This document shows, piece after piece, positions 27,547-35,324 of a stretch of DNA of 64,000 nt. Within the stretch, counting starts at the first letter, position 1. Every line of letters begins with the position of its first letter. The stretch is from CAVTJL01 sp963735065 (GTDB taxonomy: Bacteria; Pseudomonadota; Alphaproteobacteria; Geminicoccales; Geminicoccaceae): positions 1,116,001 to 1,180,000 of the forward strand of contig CAVTJL010000004.1 of assembly GCA_963735065.1 (NCBI GenBank), in the 5' to 3' direction. Both the position numbers and the translations under genes were made by a program. A model generated the notes under the pieces. That model did not search any database. It saw only the letters and a list, made by a program, of their open reading frames with translations, and had not been told where the DNA came from.

Positions 27547-28869
27547 TCAGCCGTCGCGAAAGGCCGCGTCCCGCACGCGCCAGATCCGCTCCGTCAGATA
27601 GGACAGGATCGTCCGCTCGCCGGTCTTGACCTCCACGTCGACGACCATGCCAGGCGCCACCTCGAGGTCCCCCGGCTTCGGCCCCAGGTGGTCGCGCTCC
27701 GTCGCGATGACGACGACATAGGATGGGGTGCCCCTCCCCGGCTCTGGTGTGACGTCCGCTGCGATCTTGGTGATGCGGCCCTCGAGCACGCCGTGGCGCA
27801 GGAAATCGAAGGTCCGGACCTTGATGGTCGCTGGCAAGCCCAGCCTGATCCTGCCGATGTCGTCATTCGCAACCCGAGCCTCGACCACCAGCCCCTCCTC
27901 GGTCGGCACCAGCTTCATCAGCGCCTCGTTGGCTCCGACGGACTGACCGGAAGACGCGACCACGAGATCCTGTACCACACCCGCCACAGGGGCTCTCACC
28001 ACCAGCCCGTCGAGCAGCCCTCGCTGGCCTTCGCTCTGCTCCATAAGCCGATCGCGCTCGGCCGTCGCGTCGCTCAGCTCCGTCAGAACCTGGCTGTGCC
28101 AGTCCTTCTCGAGGCCGGCCAGCCTGCTCTGGCTTTCGGCAAGCGCAGCCTGTGCGGCTGCGAGAGCCGCCTCGGTCTTCTTGAGCTCGCCCTCGGCGTC
28201 GCCCACCTGCTGTTGCAGCTGGACGAGCTTGAGCTTCGGATAAAGCCCGCGATCGGTGAGCTGGGTCACCGCCTCGAGCTGCTGGCGCAACAATGTCGAG
28301 CCATTCCGTAGCCGGCCCAGCTCGGCGCCCGCTGTCCGCAGCTCGCTGCGGCGGGCCTCGACGGCGCGCACCAGCGTCTCGTGCTTGGCCGCATAGGCCT
28401 CGGCGCGCGCGGCCATCAGCCGCATCTCAGAGCCGACAAGATCTGGACGAGCAGCGGCCACGCCCGCCTCCAGAGGGAGTGGCGTGCCGTCCGCCTCCGC
28501 CCTCAGACGCGCCACCTCCATCTGCTTGACCTGGAGGCGCCCCTGGATCTCGGCATACTGATCCTGCCGTATCTCCGGGTCCAGGCGGACCAGCGGCTGC
28601 CCGGCGACGACACGCTGGCCCTCGCTCACGAGGATCTCGGCAACCCGGCCACCACGCGGGTGGTTGATCACCTTGACCCGTCCCGCGGGCTCGACTTGCC
28701 CAGGAGCTCTCACCACCTCGTCCACCTGGGCCCACGCCATCCAGCCGACCAGAGCCACGAGAAGCGTGGTGATGATGAGGATCAGGAATCCGGCCAGCGG
28801 TGTCGTGCGGCTCTCGATCAGCGAGTGGGCATCGTGGAATGCCCCGATGTCATCGGTCCGGGCTAGCAT
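27547..28869 (-). CDS. HlyD-family type I secretion periplasmic adaptor
   Basis: A 440-residue membrane-fusion protein. A short cytoplasmic start is followed by one helix (FLILIITTLLVALVGWMAWA), the half-lipoyl motif GRVKVINHPRGGRVAEILVS, a long coiled coil at ~110-270, the second lipoyl half and the C-terminal HlyD signature PGMVVDVEVKTGERTILSYL ending in the typical ERIWRV. This is the type I secretion (PrtE/HlyD/LapC) subtype, linking an ABC exporter to TolC. It starts 10 bp after the ABC exporter gene. No TolC gene is in the window. Confidence 0.92.
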   Translation of the reverse strand: MLARTDDIGAFHDAHSLIESRTTPLAGFLILIITTLLVALVGWMAWAQVDEVVRAPGQVEPAGRVKVINHPRGGRVAEILVSEGQRVVAGQPLVRLDPEIRQDQYAEIQGRLQVKQMEVARLRAEADGTPLPLEAGVAAARPDLVGSEMRLMAARAEAYAAKHETLVRAVEARRSELRTAGAELGRLRNGSTLLRQQLEAVTQLTDRGLYPKLKLVQLQQQVGDAEGELKKTEAALAAAQAALAESQSRLAGLEKDWHSQVLTELSDATAERDRLMEQSEGQRGLLDGLVVRAPVAGVVQDLVVASSGQSVGANEALMKLVPTEEGLVVEARVANDDIGRIRLGLPATIKVRTFDFLRHGVLEGRITKIAADVTPEPGRGTPSYVVVIATERDHLGPKPGDLEVAPGMVVDVEVKTGERTILSYLTERIWRVRDAAFRDG

Positions 28870-28879
28870 CGGCTTGGCC

Positions 28880-31030
28880 TCAGCTTACCGCGTGCAGGCC
28901 GGCTCGGCGCCGGCTCGGCTCGATGAGGCCTGCGATCTCGCCGGGGATGCCGGCCCGAAGAACGCGACCGCCCTGCAGCAGGATCGCGCGATCGCAGGCT
29001 GCGAGCACGCCGCGACGATGCGTCACCATGACGAGGGTGCGCCCGCTGCCGGCGCGCCGGAGGTTTTGGAGAAGATTGGCCTCGCTGGCTCTGTCGAGGG
29101 CGCTCGTGGCCTCGTCGAGGACGAGGACGCGCGGATTGCGTAGGAGGGCCCGGGCGATGGCGATGAGCTGGCGCTGGCCCATCGAGAGACCTGTGCCGCC
29201 AGGGCCAAGAACAGTGTCGTAGCCGTCCGGCAGCTTTTGGATGGTGTCGTGGATGCCCGCGAACTTCGCCGCCGCCACAATCCGGGGCAACGCCCGGTCG
29301 GCAGTGCCGATTCCGATATTCTCGGCGATGGTTCCAGAGAAGAGCTGGACCTCCTGCGGCACGGCACCGATCTGACTTCGATAAGCCGCCGGCGCGATCT
29401 GGCGGAGGTCGACGCCGTCCACGAGGACACGTCCCTGGCTCGGGGTCTCGAGCCCGAGGAGCAGCTTCACGAGCGTGCTCTTCCCCGAGCCCGGCGCTCC
29501 GACTATGCCCGTCATCGTGCCCGGCTCGAGCTCGAGCGAGATGGCGTCGATCGCAGGTGGCCCTGCCTCGGCATAGCGGAACGTGACGGCCTCCAAACAG
29601 AGCCTGCCGCGCAGCCGATGGGCTTCCGGGCGAGATCGAAGAGCCTCCGTGGGTGTCGCAAGCGCCGCGTCCAGGTGATGGAGGATTTCCCGCGCCTGTT
29701 GCACCTGCTGCCACGCGACGAACACCTGCCGCATCGGCGCCAGCGCACGGCCAGACAGGATGTTGGCAGCAACCAGGGCCCCAATCGAAAGATCGCCGGC
29801 AACGATCTGGCGGGCGCCGAGATAGACGATGCCCAATGCCGTCAGATGCTGGAGCGCCTGCCCGAGTGAGCCGACGAGATTGGTGAGGCTGCCCGCCCTG
29901 AAGCTCGCCCAAGCGCTGTCGACGAGGCGGCGCTCGAATCGCCGCTCCATAGCCGGCTCTAGGCCCAGCCCCTTGACGGTCAACGCCTGACCGACGGCCT
30001 CGCCCAGACAGGCCGCCTTCTGCGTTGCGGCACCGGCGGCCACCCGCCCTAGGGTCCGCTGGCGACGATGCGCCACGGCCGAGAGGAGAACAAAGAGAGG
30101 CATGGCCGCTACAGTCAGCCACGCGAGGGTCGGCGCGAGCACGACGAGTGCTCCGACAAACAGCCCGACAAAGGCGAGGTCGACAAGAAGCAGCGGCAGC
30201 TGGCCGGTCAGAAAGCTTCTGAGCTGGTCGAGCTGACGGACCCGCTCGACCAGGGCACCGCTGGCTGCACCCTCGAAGGCGCGATAAGGCAGCTGGAGAA
30301 GCCGGTGCACAACCTCGCCACCAATCGCTACGTCGAGGCGCGCTCCCGTGTGGCTGGCAACATGACCGCGCAGCGCGCGCAGCATCAGCTCGAACACGAA
30401 CAGGCTGAGCATCCCGATCGCAAGAACGTCGAGTGTCTGAAGCGCGGCATGGCTGATGACGCGGTTATAGACGGTCATCATGAAAAGCGGTGTCGCGAGG
30501 GCCAGGAGATTGATCACCGCCGAAGCGAGGGCCACCTCGGCCAGCGGCCTCCAGAGCCGCCGTCTCAGCGCTCGGCGCCAGGAGGAATGCGACGCCTCGT
30601 CGGCCGGTTCCGCTGGCCGGAACAGCAGAGCCGCCCCAGCCATCCGGACGACGCTTCGCGCCGTGTGCGCGGCTGCCACCCCGCGCTTGGGCTCGACGAG
30701 CACCAGATGCCGACCGGTCCGTCCCCTCACGACCCACGCCTCGCCGGGCTTGCGCCCCAGCAGGAGGAACGGCACCGGCAACTGCTCGAGCCGCCGGCGG
30801 CTCGGGCGCTCGAGGCGGCCTCTCAGCCCAAGACGCTCGCCCATCGTCAGGAGGTCGCGGACATCGAGCTCCCCATCGATGGTGGGTCCCGCCGCCCTCA
30901 GCTCCGCCACGCTGTGGGGGCGCTCGAGAAGCCCGCAGAGGTGGTGGAACGCCAAAAGAACGAGGTGTTGCCTCTCGCCCTCGGAGTCGTGTCCGTCGTC
31001 AGGATTCGGGCCGACAGTGGAGATCGTCAT
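28880..31030 (-). CDS. Type I secretion system ABC permease/ATPase with C39-like domain
   Basis: A 716-residue exporter. Residues ~20-125 look like the degenerate C39-peptidase-like domain of HlyB/LapB (no catalytic Cys in place), ~160-440 form six membrane helices, and the nucleotide-binding domain has Walker A GAPGSGKST at 511-519, the signature LSMGQ at 615-619 and Walker B VLVLDE at 635-640. Such exporters push RTX or large adhesin-like proteins across both membranes. HlyD partner follows at once. A weak TTGAAC-N17-TAAAGG lies upstream. No RTX substrate gene is present nearby. Confidence 0.92.
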   Translation of the reverse strand: MTISTVGPNPDDGHDSEGERQHLVLLAFHHLCGLLERPHSVAELRAAGPTIDGELDVRDLLTMGERLGLRGRLERPSRRRLEQLPVPFLLLGRKPGEAWVVRGRTGRHLVLVEPKRGVAAAHTARSVVRMAGAALLFRPAEPADEASHSSWRRALRRRLWRPLAEVALASAVINLLALATPLFMMTVYNRVISHAALQTLDVLAIGMLSLFVFELMLRALRGHVASHTGARLDVAIGGEVVHRLLQLPYRAFEGAASGALVERVRQLDQLRSFLTGQLPLLLVDLAFVGLFVGALVVLAPTLAWLTVAAMPLFVLLSAVAHRRQRTLGRVAAGAATQKAACLGEAVGQALTVKGLGLEPAMERRFERRLVDSAWASFRAGSLTNLVGSLGQALQHLTALGIVYLGARQIVAGDLSIGALVAANILSGRALAPMRQVFVAWQQVQQAREILHHLDAALATPTEALRSRPEAHRLRGRLCLEAVTFRYAEAGPPAIDAISLELEPGTMTGIVGAPGSGKSTLVKLLLGLETPSQGRVLVDGVDLRQIAPAAYRSQIGAVPQEVQLFSGTIAENIGIGTADRALPRIVAAAKFAGIHDTIQKLPDGYDTVLGPGGTGLSMGQRQLIAIARALLRNPRVLVLDEATSALDRASEANLLQNLRRAGSGRTLVMVTHRRGVLAACDRAILLQGGRVLRAGIPGEIAGLIEPSRRRAGLHAVS

Positions 31031-31144
31031 CCCGCTCGCTCCTCAGGGTGGCGGCGATGACCGATGGATGGGACCCAGAACCTTTAAGACGAAATAGTCC
31101 GACGTTCAACAACCGATACGCGATTTCGCCGAATGCTCGGCACG

Positions 31145-32329
31145 TCAGTCGAGAGCGTAGACGAGAAACTTGAGGTAAGCCGACTCCGGCAGCGCCGGAT
31201 GGACAGGATGGTCCGGACCGGCACCGGCCCGGTGGAGAAGACGAGCGCTGCGGCCGGCGGCCCGTATCCCAGCATAGGTCTCTGCCAGGAACTGCTCCTC
31301 CGCCACATTGTGGGAGCAGCAGGCGATGCAGAGAAAGCCCGCCTCCGCCACCAGCCCGGCCACGCCACGGGCGAGTTTGCGGTAGCCCTTGAGCCCGGTC
31401 GGGAGATCCTTGCGGCTGCGGACGAAGGCGGGCGGGTCTGCGATCACGAGCCCGAATCGGCGCCGCTCCTGGGTAAGGCCATCGATGGCGGCGAACGCTT
31501 CGGCCCGCTCGAAATCACAGCGATCGAGCACACCCTGACGCTCGGCGCTCTCGCGGGCGAGCGCCAGCGCCGGCTCGGCACGGTCCACGCAGAGGACGCG
31601 ACGGGCACCGGCCGCAGCCGCGACCAGCCCGAAGCCGCCGCCATAGCTGTAGAGGTCCAGCACGTCCTGCCCGGCCGCCAGTCGCGCCGCGAACCGACGA
31701 TTCTCCCGCTGGTCGAAGTACCAGCCCGTCTTCTGCCCACCCCCAAGGTCAGCAGCAAAGACGAGGCCATTCTCCTCGACGTCATGACGTCCGGGGGCCT
31801 CGCCCTTAGCCGTCTCGATCTCCTGGGACAGCCCCTCGAGCTCACGGACCGGGCTGTCATTCCGCAGCAGAATGACGCGCGGCCGCAGCAGGTTGTCGAG
31901 GGCGCCTACCACCTCGGCCTTGAGCGCCGCGACGCCCGCGCTGTTGAGCTGAGCGACGCAGACATCCCCGAACCGGTCTACGACAAGCCCCGGCAACGCG
32001 TCACCCTCGGCATGAGCCAACCGATAGTAGGGTTGCTCGAACAGCCGGTCGCGAACCGCCAGCGCGCGGGCAAGCCGCCGCTCGAGGAAGGCGCGGTCGA
32101 CCGTGGTCTCGGTGCTCCTGGTCAAGAGCCGCGCTGCGATCAGCGAGTGCGGGTTGAACCAGGCGAGAGCCATCGCACGACCGTCCGCGGAGGCCAGCCG
32201 GACCGTCGAGCCGGGCTCGAGCGCCTTGGCGGAGCGATCCATCTGGAGCTCGTTGGAGAAAAGCCAGGGGCTACCGCCCCTGACCCGGCGGTCGTGGCCC
32301 TCGAGAATGCGGATCGTCGGATAGGACAT
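31145..32329 (-). CDS. Class I SAM-dependent rRNA methyltransferase (RlmI/RlmK-like)
   Basis: About 394 residues from MSYPTIRILEGHDRRVRGGS; the longer upstream frame is not conserved. A PUA domain occupies the first ~80 residues (GGSPWLFSNEL), a RlmI-specific linker follows (GLVVDRFGD), and the Rossmann methyltransferase has GQDVLDLYSYGGGFGLVAA and the catalytic-loop motif IADPPAFVRSRKD. The final SCCSHNV-like ACCSHNVAEEQF carries the cysteine typical of m5C methyltransferases. Likely target is 23S rRNA (C1962 in E. coli RlmI), by family. Confidence 0.9.
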   Translation of the reverse strand: MSYPTIRILEGHDRRVRGGSPWLFSNELQMDRSAKALEPGSTVRLASADGRAMALAWFNPHSLIAARLLTRSTETTVDRAFLERRLARALAVRDRLFEQPYYRLAHAEGDALPGLVVDRFGDVCVAQLNSAGVAALKAEVVGALDNLLRPRVILLRNDSPVRELEGLSQEIETAKGEAPGRHDVEENGLVFAADLGGGQKTGWYFDQRENRRFAARLAAGQDVLDLYSYGGGFGLVAAAAGARRVLCVDRAEPALALARESAERQGVLDRCDFERAEAFAAIDGLTQERRRFGLVIADPPAFVRSRKDLPTGLKGYRKLARGVAGLVAEAGFLCIACCSHNVAEEQFLAETYAGIRAAGRSARLLHRAGAGPDHPVHPALPESAYLKFLVYALD

Positions 32330-32624
32330 GGCTGGGTTCCAGGGATCGTCGCTTGCGACCCCTCTAGGTCGGCGATTGCGGAAGAGCGCGCAACGGGCTT
32401 GCGGTGGCGAGCGCGTCACATGCACCAACTGCCGGGCTTCAGGCAACTCCTACGGGACGAGACGGTGACGCCCGAGGCCTGCCGCCGCCAGCCCCTGATC
32501 ACGGGCCCAGCTGGCGGGCCTTCCCGCGTGTGGTGCATCGCCGCATAGGCCAGCTAGCGGGATGCGAGGCCGTTGCCTGCTCCATATCTCTAGAAGCCGA
32601 TCGACCTGCGCGAGAGACCACCCG
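32330..32624. other. Intergenic region without a recognised gene
   Basis: About 295 bp between the divergent RlmI-like gene and the HisKA-only gene. No RNA gene, strong promoter or inverted repeat was found on reading. Short open frames here match nothing known. Confidence 0.5.
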
Positions 32625-32903
32625 ATGCACGATGGAGAGCAAGGTCCGCCGCCATCTTCGGCGACAGCGCTGTCCTATGACGGGCTCGCGCACGAGCTGC
32701 GCACGCCGCTCGCCTCGATCCGATCCATCGCCGAGATCCTGCGCGACTATCCGGATCTCGAGGCCGAGGCGCGGCAGCGCTTTCTCGCCGCCGTTCTCGT
32801 CGAGCAGGCCCGTCTCGAGCGCACCGTTGAGCGCCTGCTTGATGGAGCCTGTCTTTGGAGGCTCGCGCCCGAGGGTCAGCTCCGCTCGAACCCGGCCGGA
32901 TAG
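32625..32903 (+). CDS. HisKA-only protein (stand-alone dimerisation/phosphoacceptor domain or kinase remnant)
   Basis: A 92-residue product with a clean HisKA motif, LAHELRTPLASIRSIAEILR, placing the phospho-acceptor His at residue 23, and a second helix (RFLAAVLVEQARLERTVERL) matching the usual two-helix hairpin. There is no sensor, N-box or ATP-binding domain on either side. It ends inside the 3' end of the convergent phosphoesterase gene. It may be a decayed kinase, or a small histidine phosphotransfer/dimerisation protein acting in trans. The start is uncertain; an ATG 63 bp upstream is also possible. Confidence 0.6.
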   Translation: MHDGEQGPPPSSATALSYDGLAHELRTPLASIRSIAEILRDYPDLEAEARQRFLAAVLVEQARLERTVERLLDGACLWRLAPEGQLRSNPAG

Positions 32904-33703
32904 GCCTCGGCGAGCCGACCCCGCAGCCTGATGGGCTCAACGCGACGAGCGAGCCCGGTCGCATCGTCAGTCTCCAGAAAGACAGCACAGAGTGTGGCTT
33001 CGGCCATGGCGGGCTCCAGCTTCTTGCTCGGCACGCTGGTCTGCCACCGCTGCATCGACAGTGCCTTGTCCATGCCGATCACGCTGTCATAGTCGCCGGT
33101 CATGCCGACGTCGGTGATGTAGCCGGTTCCGCCCATCAAAATCTGCGCATCGGCCGTCGGCACGTGTGTGTGGGTCCCGGCCACCAGCGAGACGCGTCCG
33201 TCGAGATGATGGCCGAGGGCCATCTTCTCGCTGGTCGCCTCGGCATGGAGGTCGACCAGGATGGCGTCGGCGTTGCCGCCCAGGATCCACCGCGCGAGCT
33301 CGGCGTCCAGCGCCCTGAAAGGGTCGTCCGCGAGACCCATGAAGAGCCTGCCTAGCACCTGGAGAACGATCAGGCGCTTGCCGCGCGCCGTCCGAAACTC
33401 TCCCACACCCTTCCCGGGCACCCCGGGTGCCATGTTGAGCGGCCGTATGAGCCGCGGCTCGGAACCGATGAAGCCCACCAGGTCCTTTTGGTCCCAGGCG
33501 TGGTTCCCAAGGGTCAGGAGGTCGGCGCCTGCGTCGAGGAACTCGCGCACCAGCTGCGACGTGACACCGTAGCCACCGGCTGCGTTCTCGACGTTCACAA
33601 CAAGCGCGTCGAGCCCGAGGCTTCGGCGCAGGCCGGCAAGCTCCTCGAGCAGCACGGTCCGGCCGGCACGACCCACGATGTCGCCGACATAAGCGATGCG
33701 CAC
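32876..33703 (-). CDS. YmdB-type metallophosphoesterase (TIGR00282 family)
   Basis: A 275-residue metallophosphoesterase with the family start RIAYVGDIVGRAGR, then NVENAAGGYGVT, LGNHAWDQKDL and VAGTHTHVPTADAQIL, giving a full set of metal-binding Asp, Asn, Glu and His residues. Family members hydrolyse 2',3'-cyclic nucleotides and influence RNA turnover and biofilm in Bacillus. It starts right after the 5-FCL stop, a frequent alphaproteobacterial neighbourhood. Length is normal. Confidence 0.9.
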   Translation of the reverse strand: MRIAYVGDIVGRAGRTVLLEELAGLRRSLGLDALVVNVENAAGGYGVTSQLVREFLDAGADLLTLGNHAWDQKDLVGFIGSEPRLIRPLNMAPGVPGKGVGEFRTARGKRLIVLQVLGRLFMGLADDPFRALDAELARWILGGNADAILVDLHAEATSEKMALGHHLDGRVSLVAGTHTHVPTADAQILMGGTGYITDVGMTGDYDSVIGMDKALSMQRWQTSVPSKKLEPAMAEATLCAVFLETDDATGLARRVEPIRLRGRLAEAYPAGFERS

Positions 33704-33707
33704 GCGA

Positions 33708-34307
33708 TCAGTCTCCCCCCGGACCGACGCGCGCGAATCGCGTCACCCGGGCCTCAGTCACAAGAAGGTCGAGCGCCACATCGGTGGGCTCGACCGGCAC
33801 ACGCTCAACGCGCTGCAGGTCGAATGCAAGGCCGACGGTGATAAACGAGACCCCCCGGTCGACGAGGCCAGCCAGCGTCCTGTCATAGAACCCCGCCCCG
33901 TAGCCCAGCCGATGACCGCGCGCATCAACCGCCAGAAGAGGTGTAACGACCAGTGCCGGATCGGCGACTGGGGCATCGGCCGATGGCTCGGACAGACCAA
34001 ACCTGCCGGCCAACAACGGCTGCCCCGGGGCCCACAAGTGCAGAGCCAAAGGCTGACCCGGCGCGACGACGCGCGGCAGCAGGATCACGCGGCCGCGACA
34101 GGCTAGCTCCGCGATCAGACTTGCAGTGTCCAGCTCGTCGGCGAGTGAATGAAAACACGCCACCGGCCCATCGGGCAGTGAAGGCAGCAGACCGAGAAGC
34201 CGGCTCGTCGCAGAGGCACTCCGCCTCGCCCGCTCCTCGACGCTCAGGGCGCGCCGCAAGGCCTGCACATGCCGGCGCAGAGCTGCCTTCTCAAGGGCGA
34301 CGGTCAA
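33708..34307 (-). CDS. 5-formyltetrahydrofolate cyclo-ligase
   Basis: A 199-residue enzyme that converts 5-formyl-THF to 5,10-methenyl-THF with ATP. The basic N-terminal helix (EKAALRRHVQALRRAL) and the diagnostic motif RLGYGAGFYDRTLA near residue 143 are present. In proteobacteria this gene (ygfA) is commonly co-transcribed with 6S RNA downstream of zapA; here zapA, a ~200-bp RNA-sized gap and this gene follow each other on one strand. Confidence 0.92.
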   Translation of the reverse strand: MTVALEKAALRRHVQALRRALSVEERARRSASATSRLLGLLPSLPDGPVACFHSLADELDTASLIAELACRGRVILLPRVVAPGQPLALHLWAPGQPLLAGRFGLSEPSADAPVADPALVVTPLLAVDARGHRLGYGAGFYDRTLAGLVDRGVSFITVGLAFDLQRVERVPVEPTDVALDLLVTEARVTRFARVGPGGD

Positions 34308-34332
34308 TGAGAGCTCATGAGCAAAATGCTAC

Positions 34333-34503
34333 GAAGCGGCGGCGCCACCATGGCCGGTGACGTCCAATTCATCCCTGGGGCCTGCTCAGCAGGTGGGCGC
34401 CATGTACCGTGACCAGGGCCACGGCAGGGACAGCTCCCATTGGAACGAATTAGGCCCAGAGCGTTAACGGACGCTAAGCGCACCTAGCAGCAACCGCCGT
34501 CGT
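34333..34503 (-). ncRNA. ssrS: Probable 6S RNA
   Basis: The ~200-bp gap between zapA and the 5-FCL gene is the classical place of ssrS. On the minus strand the sequence can fold as expected: an end-closing helix CGGCGG/CCGCCG, an inner irregular stem CCAAU...UCCCUG with CAGGGA...AUUGG, and apical hairpins CCGUG-N8-CACGG and CCUGC-UGA-GCAGG. That long hairpin with an open middle mimics a promoter bubble and sequesters RNA polymerase in stationary phase. Ends are approximate; the call rests on synteny and hand folding. Confidence 0.6.
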
Positions 34504-34508
34504 GGTAG

Positions 34509-34838
34509 TTAGGTCTTCTCCAGCTCGGCCGCAAGCTGCTCCAGGCGTTCTGCCACACGCTCTACCGCCCGGGCCGTATCGTCCTGCCCGGCACCGCCTG
34601 CCCTGTCGCCCTTCAAACGGAGCTGCTGGATCTCCTGATAGGCGTCGAACAGCTCGTCCGCGAGCAGGAGGCTCGTCAAAAGAAGAATGCGCGGCTCCGT
34701 GAGCTGCGGTGACCGACGAGCTATGTCGCCGGCCTTGTCGTCGACATAGCTCGCGAGCTTCTTAAGGCGGGGCTCCTCGCCCTCGTCGCATTGCACCTGA
34801 TGCCGGCGACCGGCGATACCGACCTCGAGCGTGGGCAT
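34509..34838 (-). CDS. zapA: Cell division protein ZapA
   Basis: A 109-residue FtsZ-ring-associated protein. The N-terminal beta segment TLEVGIAGRRHQVQCDEGEE, then a KKLASYVDDKAGDIA helix and the LLLTSLLLADELFDAYQEI helix, match ZapA, with a coiled-coil C-terminus. It bundles FtsZ protofilaments at midcell. It lies 3 bp downstream of the ZapB-like coiled-coil gene, a conserved alphaproteobacterial pair, and upstream of the probable 6S RNA. Confidence 0.9.
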   Translation of the reverse strand: MPTLEVGIAGRRHQVQCDEGEEPRLKKLASYVDDKAGDIARRSPQLTEPRILLLTSLLLADELFDAYQEIQQLRLKGDRAGGAGQDDTARAVERVAERLEQLAAELEKT

Positions 34839-34841
34839 GGC

Positions 34842-35129
34842 TCAGGCTCCCATGAGGTCCTCGAGGTCGCCGATTGCAACGTCGAGGCGATCACCGACCG
34901 TCGATGCGGTCTCGGCCAGACGGTCGTGGCGTTGTCGAAGCGCCTGCAGCTCCCGCTGCAGGCGATCGCACTCGGCACGCAACAGCTCACAGTCCCGATC
35001 GAGGGTCTGGTGAAGCTGCTGAAGACGAGCGTGGTCAGCCACAAGACGGTCGATCTTTGCGGCGGTCGCCGCCTGCAACCTGTCCAGCGCCACTGTCAGC
35101 CGCCGCTCGGCTGCCTCGTATCCTGACAT
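34842..35129 (-). CDS. DUF4164/ZapB-like coiled-coil protein
   Basis: A ~95-residue protein that is almost entirely heptad coiled coil: RLTVALDRLQAATAAKIDRL through ELLRAECDRLQRELQALRQR. The start MSGYEAAERR was preferred over a GTG 17 codons upstream. In alphaproteobacteria a DUF4164-type coiled coil is encoded just before zapA and a ZapB-like role in linking the Z ring has been proposed; here that is inference from position. It is divergent from the transketolase gene. Confidence 0.75.
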   Translation of the reverse strand: MSGYEAAERRLTVALDRLQAATAAKIDRLVADHARLQQLHQTLDRDCELLRAECDRLQRELQALRQRHDRLAETASTVGDRLDVAIGDLEDLMGA

Positions 35130-35324
35130 GCGACCGACAACCGTCCCGCTAGCGGGTTGAATTGACGCACCTTCTTGCACCCTGGGGCGACGTCGTCAAC
35201 CATGCCGCTCCCGCTTGGCCGTGTCTCACCCGATAGAGACAGTTGATTTTTACGGGACTCCCGCCAGTCTCCCGTGCGATTCTCCGTTGAGCGGAGGTTC
35301 GCGCGACGACCTCCATGTTCCACG

